From: Pedobacter sp. SYSU D00535
Lineage (GTDB): Bacteria > Bacteroidota > Bacteroidia > Sphingobacteriales > Sphingobacteriaceae
NCBI RefSeq assembly: GCF_017355855.1
Contig: NZ_JAFEWD010000006.1
Span: 124,001-188,000 of the forward strand
DNA: 64,000 bases
Reading direction: 5' to 3'
The notes beneath the pieces were generated by a model. It was given only the letters and a program-made list of their open reading frames with translations. It did no database searches and was not told the origin of the DNA. This document shows, in pieces, positions 1 to 8,291 of this stretch (the first letter of the stretch is position 1; every line of letters begins with the position of its first letter). The translations under genes were made by a program, and so were the position numbers.

Positions 1-96
1 AGTTTTTCCTGTTCCGGCCTTCCCTGTTAAAAACACATTCCTATCAGTGTATTGAACGAAATTGTAAGCCAGTTCTAATTCGATGTTCTTCGGCAT
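1..96 (-). CDS. Pif1-like / AAA ATPase helicase, N-terminal fragment
   Basis: Only the first 32 codons lie in the window; the gene runs off the left edge. The peptide starts MPKNIELELAYNFVQYT and ends exactly in a Walker A motif, GKAGTGKT (residues 25-32). An N-terminal phosphate-binding loop preceded by a short helix and 'RNVFLTG' is typical of the Pif1/RecD-like DNA helicases common in Bacteroidota. It is transcribed away from rpsL. The family call rests on the P-loop and its context alone; another AAA-type ATPase is possible. Confidence 0.6.
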   Translation of the reverse strand, partial: MPKNIELELAYNFVQYTDRNVFLTGKAGTGKT

Positions 97-672
97 AGTG
101 CTAGGTTAGGTTGTAAAAAATAGAAATTGTCATGTCGCTACCGAAACCAAAGTTAGTAATCTTCTTCAGGAATGCTATGAATTTTAGTAATTTTTAATTT
201 TCGATACTCCTAGGGAAAGTGCTTCTAGGTTGCAAGAAGAGCGAAAGAACGTTGTTAGATTAGTAAGGCTTCGAAGAAAAAAGAAGCTGCTGAATTGCAT
301 TTGCAGGGGAGCGGCTTTCAGTGTTTATAATTCATGTTGAGCTTTGTTGCGTAGGAGGTGGGGGAGGAAAAAAGCTTGCTTACCGCATAGTGTTCAAGTG
401 TCCTGGTTCCCTTTATACGCCTCTTTAGAGAACGGTTCGGTGCTACGCTCTGCTCGTTGAGGAATTTGTTTGAGGGATTAATCGCTGATTGCTAACAAAT
501 TTTGAGGGTACTTTACTACCAGGTGTTTCCGATAAGCAGCTAAAAAGACTCCTTTCCGGGAAAGATTATTTTTTCATTAACCTATTGATAATCAAAATTA
601 ACTTCCCTACTTTTGCAGTCCCATTTTGGGAAAAGAATATTTAAAGCAATTTTAAAAACTAAAAAACAGTAA
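97..672. other. 576-base intergenic region upstream of rpsL
   Basis: This divergent spacer lies between the helicase and rpsL. I see no ORF with a convincing start and no tRNA-like fold. The right-hand part carries the rpsL promoter (585-615) and a short leader hairpin: TCCCA (619-623), a three-base loop, then TGGGA (627-631). I cannot assign the remainder. Confidence 0.6.
585..615 (+). promoter_or_regulatory. rpsL operon promoter (Bacteroidota type)
   Basis: TTG at 585-587, a 20-base spacer, and TACTTTTG at 608-615 match the Bacteroidota -33 TTTG / -7 TAnnTTTG consensus. The expected start is near 621, giving a leader of about 50 bases that contains the TCCCA/TGGGA hairpin. Confidence 0.75.
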
Positions 673-1086
673 ATGCCTACTATTCAACAATTAGTTAGGA
701 AAGGTAGAGTAGCTCTGGAGGATAAGAGTAAATCCCCAGCGTTGGACAGCTGTCCACAGCGAAGAGGCGTGTGTACCCGTGTATACACCACTACCCCTAA
801 GAAACCAAACTCAGCAATGCGTAAAGTGGCCCGTGTTCGTTTAACCAACGGAAAAGAGGTGAACGCTTACATCCCTGGTGAAGGACACAACTTACAAGAG
901 CACTCTATCGTGTTGATTCGTGGCGGTCGTGTGAAAGACTTACCAGGTGTACGTTATCACATCATCCGCGGTGCACTAGATACTTCTGGTGTTAACGGAA
1001 GAAATCAACGTCGTTCAAAATATGGTACTAAACGCCCTAAACCAGGACAGCCAGCGGCGGCTCCTGCAAAAGGTAAAAAGAAATAA
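673..1086 (+). CDS. rpsL: 30S ribosomal protein S12 (uS12)
   Basis: S12 is part of the decoding centre of the small subunit. The 137-aa protein has the usual length plus a basic, Ala/Pro-rich C-terminus. The conserved '[10 protein letters not shown]' and '[12 protein letters not shown]' segments are intact. Lys43 and Lys88, the classical streptomycin-resistance positions, are wild type, and Asp89, the methylthiolation site in other bacteria, is present. It is the first gene of the rpsL-rpsG-fusA-rpsJ unit, with a consensus promoter upstream and 13 bases before rpsG. The ATG is preceded by an A-rich stretch without a Shine-Dalgarno sequence, as is usual in this phylum. Confidence 0.98.
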   Translation: MPTIQQLVRKGRVALEDKSKSPALDSCPQRRGVCTRVYTTTPKKPNSAMRKVARVRLTNGKEVNAYIPGEGHNLQEHSIVLIRGGRVKDLPGVRYHIIRGALDTSGVNGRNQRRSKYGTKRPKPGQPAAAPAKGKKK

Positions 1087-1091
1087 GGAGG
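1086..1091 (+). promoter_or_regulatory. perfect Shine-Dalgarno AGGAGG of rpsG
   Basis: AGGAGG overlaps the last base of the rpsL stop codon and sits 8 bases before the rpsG ATG. Such a site is notable in a phylum where most starts lack one and where ribosomes are reported to sequester the anti-Shine-Dalgarno sequence. Confidence 0.7.
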
Positions 1092-1099
1092 ATTAAGAA

Positions 1100-1567
1100 A
1101 TGAGAAAGTCAAAACCAAAAAAACGCATTATCCTTCCTGATCCTAAGTTCAATGACGTGATGGTTACACGTTTTGTGAACAACATGATGTACGACGGAAA
1201 AAAATCTGTTGCTTACTCTATTTTCTATGACGCAGTTGAGCTGGTAGAAAAAAGAACTAGTGAAAGCGGTTTAGAGGCATGGAAAAAAGCATTAAACAAC
1301 GTAATGCCTGCTGTTGAGGTTAAATCTCGTCGTGTAGGTGGTGCTAACTTTCAGGTTCCAACTGAAGTTCGTCCTGAGCGTAAAATTGCTCTAGGTATGA
1401 AATGGTTGATCCTTTACGCTCGTCGTCGTGGTGAAAAAACTATGATGGAAAAATTAGCCGGTGAAATTATCTCTGCTTCTAAAGGCGAAGGTGCTGCAGT
1501 GAAGAAGAAAGAAGATACTCACAAAATGGCTGAGGCGAACAAGGCGTTTTCACACTTCCGCTTCTAA
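1100..1567 (+). CDS. rpsG: 30S ribosomal protein S7 (uS7)
   Basis: S7 nucleates the head of the 30S subunit and contacts E-site tRNA. The 155-aa protein matches the family length, with the N-terminal 'MRKSKPKKR' basic arm, the rRNA-binding '[20 protein letters not shown]' region and a typical 'AFSHFRF' C-terminus. The start is fixed by the AGGAGG site 8 bases upstream. It is second in the str operon. A hairpin without a T-tract follows in the gap before fusA. Confidence 0.98.
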   Translation: MRKSKPKKRIILPDPKFNDVMVTRFVNNMMYDGKKSVAYSIFYDAVELVEKRTSESGLEAWKKALNNVMPAVEVKSRRVGGANFQVPTEVRPERKIALGMKWLILYARRRGEKTMMEKLAGEIISASKGEGAAVKKKEDTHKMAEANKAFSHFRF

Positions 1568-1597
1568 TAAAAAAGGATTACATCGATTGATAATGAC

Positions 1598-1631
1598 TAC
1601 ACCGATTACGCGTTTAACGAGAATCGGTGTA
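1598..1631 (+). other. intergenic hairpin between rpsG and fusA
   Basis: A perfect 10-bp inverted repeat (1598-1607 with 1622-1631, core ACACCGATT) encloses a 14-base loop. No T-run follows, so it is unlikely to be a simple terminator. RNA processing, mRNA stability or a protein-binding site are possible roles. Confidence 0.5.
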
Positions 1632-1661
1632 ATCGTTTAAAAATCAAAGAAATCATATAAA

Positions 1662-3767
1662 ATGGCAAGAGATCTAAAATTTACTAGAAATATTGGTATC
1701 GCTGCTCACATCGATGCTGGTAAGACTACCACAACTGAGCGTATCCTTTATTACGCAGGTGTGAACCACAAAATTGGAGAGGTGCATGAAGGTGCATCAA
1801 CAATGGACTGGATGGTTCAGGAAGCAGAGCGGGGAATAACCATTACTTCTGCTGCTACCACTGTATTCTGGAACTACAGAGGAAATAAATATCAAGTGAA
1901 CGTAATCGATACTCCGGGGCACGTGGACTTTACCGTTGAGGTGAACCGCTCTCTTCGTGTATTGGACGGACTTGTATTCTTATTTTCGGCAGTTGATGGT
2001 GTTGAGCCTCAGTCTGAGACTAACTGGCGCCTTGCTAACAACTACAACGTACCTCGTATCGGTTTCGTTAACAAAATGGACCGTTCTGGTGCTGACTTTT
2101 TGAAGGTTGTTAAACAAGTACGTGAAATGTTAGGAAGTCACGCTGTGCCTCTTCAAATACCTATCGGTGCTGAAGACCAGTTTAAAGGTGTGGTTGACCT
2201 GATTAACTTCCGTGGTATTGTTTGGAATGAGCATGATAAAGGGATGACCTTTACCGAGGTGCCAATTCCTGACGATTTGATCGATGAAGCAAACGAGTGG
2301 AGAGAAAAACTTCTTGAAGCAGTTGCTGAGTATGATGAGTCATTAATGGAGAAATTCTTCGATGATCCTTCTACCATTACTGAGCGTGAAGTTCTTGATG
2401 CATTACGTCAGGCTACACTTGCTGGTAAAATCGTTCCGATGACTTGCGGTTCATCTTTCAAAAATAAAGGTGTTCAAACTATGCTTGACTATGTGATGGA
2501 ATTACTTCCTTCACCAATGGATCAGGAAGCAATCACAGGAACAAACCCTAACACAGGAGAAGAAGTTTCTCGTAAACCAGATGTAAATGAGCCCTTTGCT
2601 GCTCTTGCATTTAAGATTGCAACTGACCCATTCGTTGGTCGTCTATGTTTCATCCGTGTTTATTCCGGAAATCTGGAAGCAGGTTCTTACGTATACAATA
2701 CTCGTTCTGATAACAAGGAGCGGATCTCTCGTATTTTCCAAATGCACGCCAACAAGCAAAATCCTATCCCTAACGTAGGTGCTGGTGATATTGCTGCGGT
2801 AGTTGGATTTAAGGATATCAAAACAGGAGATACTCTTTGTGATGAGAAAGCACCTATCGTTCTTGAGTCTATGCAGTTCCCTGAGCCGGTTATCGGTTTA
2901 GCGATCGAGCCTAAAACTCAGGCCGACATGGATAAGTTAGGTTTGGCTCTTGGTAAATTGGCTGAAGAGGATCCAACGTTCGTTGTAAAAACAGACGAAG
3001 ATACTGGTCAGACAGTTATTTCCGGAATGGGTGAGCTTCACTTAGATATTATCATGGACCGTTTGAAACGTGAGTTCAAAGTAGAAGTTAACCAGGGAGC
3101 TCCTCAGGTTGCCTATAAAGAGGCTATCACTGGTACTGTTCAACACCGTGAAACTTACAAGAAACAAACTGGTGGTCGTGGTAAGTTCGCTGATATCCAG
3201 GTAATCATTTCTCCTGTTGATGAAGGTAAAACTGGTCTTCAGTTTGTAAATGAAATCGTGGGTGGTGCTATCCCTCGTGAATACATTCCTTCTGTTGAGA
3301 AAGGATTTGCTGCTTCCATGTCGAACGGTGTGCTTGCAGGATACCCTGTTACAGACATGAAAGTTCGCTTGATCGACGGATCATTCCACGCAGTCGATTC
3401 AGACTCATTATCTTTCGAAATTGCAGCTCGTTCTGCTTTCCGTGAGGCATTACCAAAATGTAAACCTGTGTTAATGGAGCCAATTATGAAAATTGAGGTT
3501 CTTACACCAGAAGAAAACATGGGTGATGTAATGGGAGACTTGAACCGTCGTCGTGGCCAACTGCAAGGTATGGACACTCGTAACGGTGCGCAGGTTATCA
3601 AAGCGTTGGTGCCACTTTCTGAAATGTTTGGTTATGTAACTCAGTTGCGTACTATCACTTCAGGCCGTGCTACTTCTACCATGGAGTTTGATCACTACGA
3701 ACCAGCTCCTAAGAACGTTCAGGACGAAGTTGTTGCGAAAGCAAAAGGTAAGTCTGTAAACGCCTAA
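1662..3767 (+). CDS. fusA: elongation factor G
   Basis: EF-G is the GTPase that drives ribosomal translocation and, with RRF, ribosome recycling. The 701-aa protein has full length. The GTPase motifs are intact: G1 AHIDAGKT around residues 15-22, DTPGH at 83-87 and NKMD at 137-140, with the switch segment '[11 protein letters not shown]' between. Domains II-V follow, including the domain IV signature '[11 protein letters not shown]'. It lies in the canonical rpsL-rpsG-fusA order, 94 bases after rpsG, with no separate promoter evident. Confidence 0.98.
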   Translation: MARDLKFTRNIGIAAHIDAGKTTTTERILYYAGVNHKIGEVHEGASTMDWMVQEAERGITITSAATTVFWNYRGNKYQVNVIDTPGHVDFTVEVNRSLRVLDGLVFLFSAVDGVEPQSETNWRLANNYNVPRIGFVNKMDRSGADFLKVVKQVREMLGSHAVPLQIPIGAEDQFKGVVDLINFRGIVWNEHDKGMTFTEVPIPDDLIDEANEWREKLLEAVAEYDESLMEKFFDDPSTITEREVLDALRQATLAGKIVPMTCGSSFKNKGVQTMLDYVMELLPSPMDQEAITGTNPNTGEEVSRKPDVNEPFAALAFKIATDPFVGRLCFIRVYSGNLEAGSYVYNTRSDNKERISRIFQMHANKQNPIPNVGAGDIAAVVGFKDIKTGDTLCDEKAPIVLESMQFPEPVIGLAIEPKTQADMDKLGLALGKLAEEDPTFVVKTDEDTGQTVISGMGELHLDIIMDRLKREFKVEVNQGAPQVAYKEAITGTVQHRETYKKQTGGRGKFADIQVIISPVDEGKTGLQFVNEIVGGAIPREYIPSVEKGFAASMSNGVLAGYPVTDMKVRLIDGSFHAVDSDSLSFEIAARSAFREALPKCKPVLMEPIMKIEVLTPEENMGDVMGDLNRRRGQLQGMDTRNGAQVIKALVPLSEMFGYVTQLRTITSGRATSTMEFDHYEPAPKNVQDEVVAKAKGKSVNA

Positions 3768-3781
3768 TTAAGGTAAAATCA

Positions 3782-3813
3782 GAAAGGTAAAAGGTGAATG
3801 CTTTTTACCTTTC
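3782..3813 (+). other. intergenic hairpin between fusA and rpsJ
   Basis: GAAAGGTAAAA (3782-3792) pairs perfectly over 11 bp with TTTTACCTTTC (3803-3813) across a 10-base loop. It lacks a following T-tract. Its position matches the hairpin between rpsG and fusA. Confidence 0.5.
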
Positions 3814-3872
3814 AAAAGATAACATCAGGTGTAATAAATAGCTCTTACAGCTGATTTAATTAAAAAAACAAA

Positions 3873-4178
3873 ATGAGCCAAAGAATCAGAATCAAATTAA
3901 AATCTTACGATTACAACCTGGTTGACAAATCAGCTGAGAAAATCGTTAAAACTGTAAAACCTACAGGTGCTGTTGTTAGTGGTCCTATTCCTCTTCCAAC
4001 TGAGAAAAAAATCTTTACAGTATTGCGTTCACCGCACGTAAACAAGAAAGCTCGTGAGCAGTTCCAACTTTGCTCTTACAAAAGACTGTTGGACATCTAC
4101 AGCTCTAACTCTAAAACTGTAGACGCGCTTATGAAACTTGAATTACCTAGCGGTGTTGAAGTTGAGATCAAAGTGTAA
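3873..4178 (+). CDS. rpsJ: 30S ribosomal protein S10 (uS10)
   Basis: S10 is a head protein of the 30S subunit and also acts in NusB-linked antitermination. The 101-aa sequence starts [18 protein letters not shown] and contains the 'GPIPLPT' and '[12 protein letters not shown]' motifs of the family. In most bacteria it begins the S10 operon directly before rplC. Here it closes the str cluster, is followed 22 bases later by a strong terminator, and rplC is 4.2 kb away. Confidence 0.98.
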   Translation: MSQRIRIKLKSYDYNLVDKSAEKIVKTVKPTGAVVSGPIPLPTEKKIFTVLRSPHVNKKAREQFQLCSYKRLLDIYSSNSKTVDALMKLELPSGVEVEIKV

Positions 4179-4200
4179 CTAGCTGAGATTTTAAAAAGAT

Positions 4201-4238
4201 AAAGCCCGTTCAGAGATTTCTGGACGGGCTTTTGTTTT
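4201..4238. terminator. bidirectional terminator after rpsJ
   Basis: AAAGCCCGTTC (4201-4211) pairs with GGACGGGCTTT (4222-4232) over 11 bp, with one wobble pair, and is followed by TTTGTTTT. The minus-strand reading also ends in T-rich sequence, so it can serve rpsJ and the convergent gene at 4257-4865. Confidence 0.85.
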
Positions 4239-4256
4239 CGGGATAACTTGACTGAT

Positions 4257-4865
4257 TTATCCTTTATTTAATAATTCTTCTATTTTGTTTCTTTCGGTTT
4301 GGAGCTCACGAGCGAGTTTTTTCTCTTTATCGTTAGCTTTTACCTTATACGCTTGATACTCGGTAGATAGTTCATCATAAAGCTGTCTTCTGTACCGTGC
4401 TTCTCTTACGCTTTTACCTGCAGTAAATACCACAATTGCCAGCGCCAGTGCTAACACCGCTACAATTCCCCACATGATGGAATTGTACGTCACTTTATCT
4501 ACCGACATTCCCAACAGCTGTACTTCGTTAACAGCAGCTTCCGACTTTTCAAGGTTAGCCTGATGGGTGGCTACTTGCTTTTTTAATTCTTCGATAGTTT
4601 GTCTTTGTTCATCTACCTGTTGTCTCAGCTGTGGCGATTTTTTTCGTTCGGCACGGAGACTGTCCTGCACACTCTTCCACAAGGCGCTGAGCCGGGAGGG
4701 ATGCACTACCTTGTACCCTTGCTGTGTCCAAGAGCGTCTCAACATCTCCTGATACTGGCCGTTTAGGGAACGATCAGCCGTGCGTAGAGAATCCTGCGCG
4801 GTTGAGGTAAGGCTAATTAAAAAAAGCGAGATGGCCAAAAGGAATGACAAAGTTGTCTTTTTCAT
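4257..4865 (-). CDS. coiled-coil protein with signal peptide and one membrane segment
   Basis: Not recognised as a named family. I place the start at 'MKKTTLSFLLAISLF', giving 202 aa and a standard signal peptide ending near STAQ; an upstream in-frame start would bury it. The middle is a heptad-like coiled coil rich in Q/E/K ('QRQTIEELKKQVATHQ'), then one hydrophobic span ('IMWGIVAVLALALAIVVF') and a charged helical C-terminus. This suggests an envelope protein with a periplasmic coiled coil and a cytoplasmic tail. It lies on the opposite strand between rpsJ and rplC, convergent with rpsJ. Its function is unknown. Confidence 0.75.
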   Translation of the reverse strand: MKKTTLSFLLAISLFLISLTSTAQDSLRTADRSLNGQYQEMLRRSWTQQGYKVVHPSRLSALWKSVQDSLRAERKKSPQLRQQVDEQRQTIEELKKQVATHQANLEKSEAAVNEVQLLGMSVDKVTYNSIMWGIVAVLALALAIVVFTAGKSVREARYRRQLYDELSTEYQAYKVKANDKEKKLARELQTERNKIEELLNKG

Positions 4866-4983
4866 AAAGTAAAATGTAAGATGTTTGAGCATCGTGAAAA
4901 TAGGAAATAATGCCAAATTACAAAAAACTAAACCTGACTTCAATAGCAATTGTTACAACAGGAGCTAGAAAGAAATTTATCCT

Positions 4984-6069
4984 ATGCGGTCAAAAACAAT
5001 TGTGTTTACTTTCCTATTTGCGCTGCTGTATGTTCAACTGCCCGCGCAAACTAAAACTGAAAATGTAGTTCTAGTTACGCTTGACGGATTGCGTTGGAAA
5101 GAGCTCTTTTCGGGAGCGGACCCCAAGATCGTCAGTAATAAAAAATATGTAAAGGATGTTCCTGGCCTGAAGGATAAGTATTGGAATGATAGTCCCGTTA
5201 AACGAAGGAAGGCCTTGTTTCCTTTTATGTGGTCAACCCTGGTGCAAAATGGCCAGATATACGGTAATCGGGAATTGGGTAATAAGGTTAATGTTGCGAA
5301 CCGATATTGGTTTTCCTATCCCGGATATAATGAGCTGTTAACCGGAAATACCGATAGGCGGATCAGGAGTAACGCCCGGGTCGATAATCCTAATCAAACC
5401 ATCCTCGAATTCGCTAATCAACAACGAGGCTTTCAGGACAAGGTCGCTGCCTTCGCTTCCTGGGATGTATTTCATTACATCTTAGCTAAGCGTCGGTCAG
5501 GAATTTACATTAATGCCGGGCATGATACGGCGAAAGTCAAGCTCACTTTCAGGGAAAAATACCTCAATCATTTGCAGCAGCACACGCCCAGTCCCTGGCG
5601 TTCTACCCGCCTTGACGAGTTCACTCACCAGTACGCCAAAGAGTACATGAAGAAGAATTTTCCAAAACTGGTACTAATTGCTTATGGTGAAACAGACGAG
5701 TATGCCCATGAAGGACGATACGACGATTATTTGGAGTCGGCAACTAAAACGGATGCATATATCAAAGACCTTTGGGAGTTTATTCAATCAAACGAACATT
5801 ATAAAGATAAAACCACTCTGCTAATTACTACCGACCATGGAAGAGGTGCCGGAAGAAGATCCTGGAGAGGTCATGGCATTGATAAGATCGGTTCCAATCA
5901 CACTTGGTTTGCTGTGATGGGACCGGACACAAAACCCTTGGGAGAAGTCAAGGCAAAAGGACATTATTATACAAAACAATTAGCGCATACCATCGCCTCC
6001 TATCTCGACTTAAATTACCCCAATTCCGGTTCCTCAGAAAACATCATCGCCACCGGCCCCGTCAAATAA
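4984..6069 (+). CDS. secreted alkaline-phosphatase-superfamily hydrolase
   Basis: The 361-aa protein has a signal peptide (residues 1 to about 22, ending LPAQT). Superfamily metal-binding signatures are visible: 'LVTLDG' with Asp34, 'GETDEYAHEGRYDDY' resembling the D-x-x-H-x-G motif, and 'TTDHGRGAG' followed by 'RGHG'. This fits the sulfatase/phosphodiesterase branch of the alkaline phosphatase superfamily; substrate and exact nucleophile cannot be read from the sequence. It is divergent from the coiled-coil gene and 45 bases upstream of the prephenate dehydrogenase gene, possibly cotranscribed with it. The call is firm at superfamily level only. Confidence 0.8.
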   Translation: MRSKTIVFTFLFALLYVQLPAQTKTENVVLVTLDGLRWKELFSGADPKIVSNKKYVKDVPGLKDKYWNDSPVKRRKALFPFMWSTLVQNGQIYGNRELGNKVNVANRYWFSYPGYNELLTGNTDRRIRSNARVDNPNQTILEFANQQRGFQDKVAAFASWDVFHYILAKRRSGIYINAGHDTAKVKLTFREKYLNHLQQHTPSPWRSTRLDEFTHQYAKEYMKKNFPKLVLIAYGETDEYAHEGRYDDYLESATKTDAYIKDLWEFIQSNEHYKDKTTLLITTDHGRGAGRRSWRGHGIDKIGSNHTWFAVMGPDTKPLGEVKAKGHYYTKQLAHTIASYLDLNYPNSGSSENIIATGPVK

Positions 6070-6114
6070 ACGGCCAGCCGCACGGTTCGAATACTTTCTT
6101 CTTATATTTACCCA

Positions 6115-7371
6115 ATGAATATTGGTATCATAGGATTGGGTGACATGGGTAGTCTCTATGCCCGAAAGTGGGCGGAGAAGGGATACTCGATCTACGGTTG
6201 CGACCTTCCGGAACGATTCGAAATTCTTAAGAACGCTTTTCAAGGTACTTCAGTTACGATTCTACCCGATGCTAAATCTGTAGCGCGGAAGGCGGACTTT
6301 TTGATGTATGCCGTAGAAGCTGCTCGGATTAGGGAAGTAGTTGCAGCTACAGCAGCTTCTGTGAAATATGGTGCGATCATCTCAGGCCAAACCTCGGTGA
6401 AGTATCCGGAAATTGAGGCTTTTGAAGAGTATCTTCCGGATGACGTTCATATTTTTACATGCCATTCACTGCATGGTCCTGCCTTTTCTACAACGGGACA
6501 AAAGCTGGTCATCGTCCCCCATCGCATCGACAGGGAAAATTATAAAAAAGGGCTTGAGATCTACGAGGCGTTAGAGTCAGAAATTATTGAAGTAGACAGC
6601 TACCATCAACATGATCAAATCATGGCGGATACTCAAGCCGTCACTCATATGGGGTTTGAAAGTATGGGCACCGCGTGGAAAAATGCCGGTGTTTACCCCT
6701 GGGACCATGGAGCGTATTCTACCGGTATTGATAACGTTAAAATTTTGACAACCCTTCGGATTTTTAGCTACAAGGCGCACGTCTACGCCGGTTTGGCTAT
6801 ACTTAATCCATTTGCCCGTAAGCAGGTGCGACAGTATGCAAAGTCAGAATCGGAATTGTTTAAGATGATGATCTGCGAGCAGGAATCTAACTTCCGAAAG
6901 AGGATTTTGGCGGCTAAAGCATTTGTGTTTCATGGCGAACGTGAGTTTATCACCCTTGAAGATGAAGCGATGAAGGACTTTAAAATGGCTGAAGAATCGG
7001 GCAGCTACCGGCCTAACTCTCATCTCAGTTTGCTGGCGATGGTAGATGCATGGCATCAACTTAAGGTGAATCCCTATGATAACCTTATTTGTCAAACGCC
7101 ACCGTTTAGGCTAAGACTGGGTATTGCTGAGTATTTGTTTAAGAACGAAGAGTTGCTGGAGGAAACTATTCGGACAGCATTGTACGATAAAAGTATTCGG
7201 GCGGATGACCTGGAGTTTCACTCCGCTGTGCGGGAGTGGGCATCTATAATAGAATATGGAGATATGGAAGGCTATCTTTCGCATTTTAATCAGGTGAAAG
7301 ATTTTTTTGCCGACCGTTTGCAGGAAGGAGCGCGGCAAAGTGCCCGGCTGATCGAGAAATTAAGTCAATAA
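6115..7371 (+). CDS. tyrA: prephenate dehydrogenase, yeast TYR1-like
   Basis: This enzyme converts prephenate to 4-hydroxyphenylpyruvate in tyrosine synthesis. The 418-aa protein has an N-terminal Rossmann motif GLGDMGS (residues 7-13). It then carries blocks I recall from the fungal TYR1 family: 'YPEIEAFEEYLPDD', 'HSLHGP', 'ADTQAVTH', 'YAGLAILNP' and 'NSHLSLLAMVDAW'. The length is close to fungal enzymes and longer than the usual bacterial TyrA, and there is no chorismate mutase domain. The gene sits inside the block that splits the S10 operon and ends at a strong terminator. Confidence 0.85.
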   Translation: MNIGIIGLGDMGSLYARKWAEKGYSIYGCDLPERFEILKNAFQGTSVTILPDAKSVARKADFLMYAVEAARIREVVAATAASVKYGAIISGQTSVKYPEIEAFEEYLPDDVHIFTCHSLHGPAFSTTGQKLVIVPHRIDRENYKKGLEIYEALESEIIEVDSYHQHDQIMADTQAVTHMGFESMGTAWKNAGVYPWDHGAYSTGIDNVKILTTLRIFSYKAHVYAGLAILNPFARKQVRQYAKSESELFKMMICEQESNFRKRILAAKAFVFHGEREFITLEDEAMKDFKMAEESGSYRPNSHLSLLAMVDAWHQLKVNPYDNLICQTPPFRLRLGIAEYLFKNEELLEETIRTALYDKSIRADDLEFHSAVREWASIIEYGDMEGYLSHFNQVKDFFADRLQEGARQSARLIEKLSQ

Positions 7372-7402
7372 AAAAAGCGGTTCTGGCAGAACCGCTTTTT
7401 TT
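7371..7402. terminator. bidirectional terminator between tyrA and the lipoprotein gene
   Basis: AAAAAAGCGGTTCT (7371-7384) pairs perfectly over 14 bp with 7388-7401 around a GGC loop. A-runs and T-runs on either side let it work for both convergent genes. Confidence 0.9.
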
Positions 7403-7403
7403 A

Positions 7404-8051
7404 TTAGCGAGGTTTTACAGTTGTTTCGCCGTCTTCCTCTACTTTTTCCTTCGTGGTCGGCGTTTTCGATTTAAACTCTTCACCGTCGTCAACCTTCAGT
7501 TTGCTGTCGCCGGATTTATATTTCATGTCGTCCCCATCAATTTTTATTTTCTCGTTACCGCTTTTGATTTTTATTTCGTCTCCGCGACGCTCGATCTTGG
7601 CGTTATCCAATTCCCATCTTTCACCATTTCTGCGAATTGCATTATTTACCTTTATTCCGCTTGGACCATACAAGGTATCCCCGGTGCTAACGTCTACAAA
7701 AAGCATGTCGGCCTCAATTGGCTGACGAGTATCAGCATAGACATACAGGCTGCCCGCAGACCCCGAGCCTGAAACAGAACCACCTGCAGTAGCCGAGCCC
7801 GATCCTGAGGTCGATCCAGATCCGGAAGCAGAACCAGCACTGGATACTCCGCCCTGGTTTTCTGAATTCATTACTATGGCAACCGGTTCACCAGTGTTCA
7901 AATTTACATAAGAGCCTTGAGCTTGTGCCGTTTCTTCTGTTTCAATCATGGTAGAATCGGTGCTTGCCTGATTGTTATTATTACTGCTACTGCATGCGAT
8001 GAATGCAGGAAGGATAATTGCCGCAATTATTTTAAAATAGGAACCTTTCAT
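7404..8051 (-). CDS. lipoprotein with Gly/Ser linker
   Basis: The 215-aa protein begins with a lipoprotein signal ending at Cys20 (PAFIAC). An Asn/Ser stretch follows, then a low-complexity linker of SGSGS-type repeats (about residues 70-100). A small domain contains 'YVYADTRQPIEADMLFVDVS' and 'GDTLYGPSG', and the tail is charged and K/D/E-rich ('KIKSGNEKIKIDGDDMKYK'). The tail resembles short extended-strand repeats. I do not recognise the family; it is probably anchored to an envelope membrane. It is convergent with tyrA. A possible 37-aa ORF lies directly upstream on the same strand. Confidence 0.75.
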   Translation of the reverse strand: MKGSYFKIIAAIILPAFIACSSSNNNNQASTDSTMIETEETAQAQGSYVNLNTGEPVAIVMNSENQGGVSSAGSASGSGSTSGSGSATAGGSVSGSGSAGSLYVYADTRQPIEADMLFVDVSTGDTLYGPSGIKVNNAIRRNGERWELDNAKIERRGDEIKIKSGNEKIKIDGDDMKYKSGDSKLKVDDGEEFKSKTPTTKEKVEEDGETTVKPR

Positions 8052-8104
8052 AAAATCTAAGTTTAGTTGTTTTTTGATAACACCTCCCAGTTGTGAAAGG
8101 TTTT

Positions 8105-8218
8105 CTAGATGAAGGCGGCAACAGTCTCTAAGCTCTGTGGAACTTCCAGTTCTGTCGCCAAAGAATTGAGAAATTCCAATTCGCTCGGTTTCTGATTCTT
8201 TGCTTTTGCCAAAGACAT
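8105..8218 (-). CDS. possible 37-aa small ORF
   Basis: ATG (8216-8218) to TAG (8105-8107), beginning MSLAKAKNQKPSELEFL. Leu/Glu/Ala-rich content suggests a helical peptide, and an A-rich stretch before the start fits Bacteroidota initiation. It is on the same strand as, and upstream of, the lipoprotein gene. It may be a real small gene, a gene remnant or chance; I recognise no family. Confidence 0.3.
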   Translation of the reverse strand: MSLAKAKNQKPSELEFLNSLATELEVPQSLETVAAFI

Positions 8219-8260
8219 ATTAGTTTCTTTTTTATTTCTAAAAAAATAACTTCCTCACTA

Positions 8261-8291
8261 TTTGATATTTAAAGTATTGTGTCTATCTTTG
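8261..8291 (+). promoter_or_regulatory. rplC (S10 operon) promoter
   Basis: TTTG at 8261-8264, a 19-base spacer, and TATCTTTG at 8284-8291 are an exact match to the Bacteroidota consensus. The transcript would begin close to a TCCCT-UUCG-AGGGA hairpin (8295-8308). It explains how rplC and downstream genes are expressed despite separation from rpsJ. Confidence 0.8.

Noticed and set aside
97-584. tRNA or other stable RNA upstream of rpsL
   Set aside because: I searched by eye for cloverleaf stems and T-loop sequence and found none.
3239-3601. 120-codon minus-strand frame inside fusA
   Set aside because: It is fully antisense to the conserved EF-G coding sequence, with no protein family resemblance; a codon-usage shadow.
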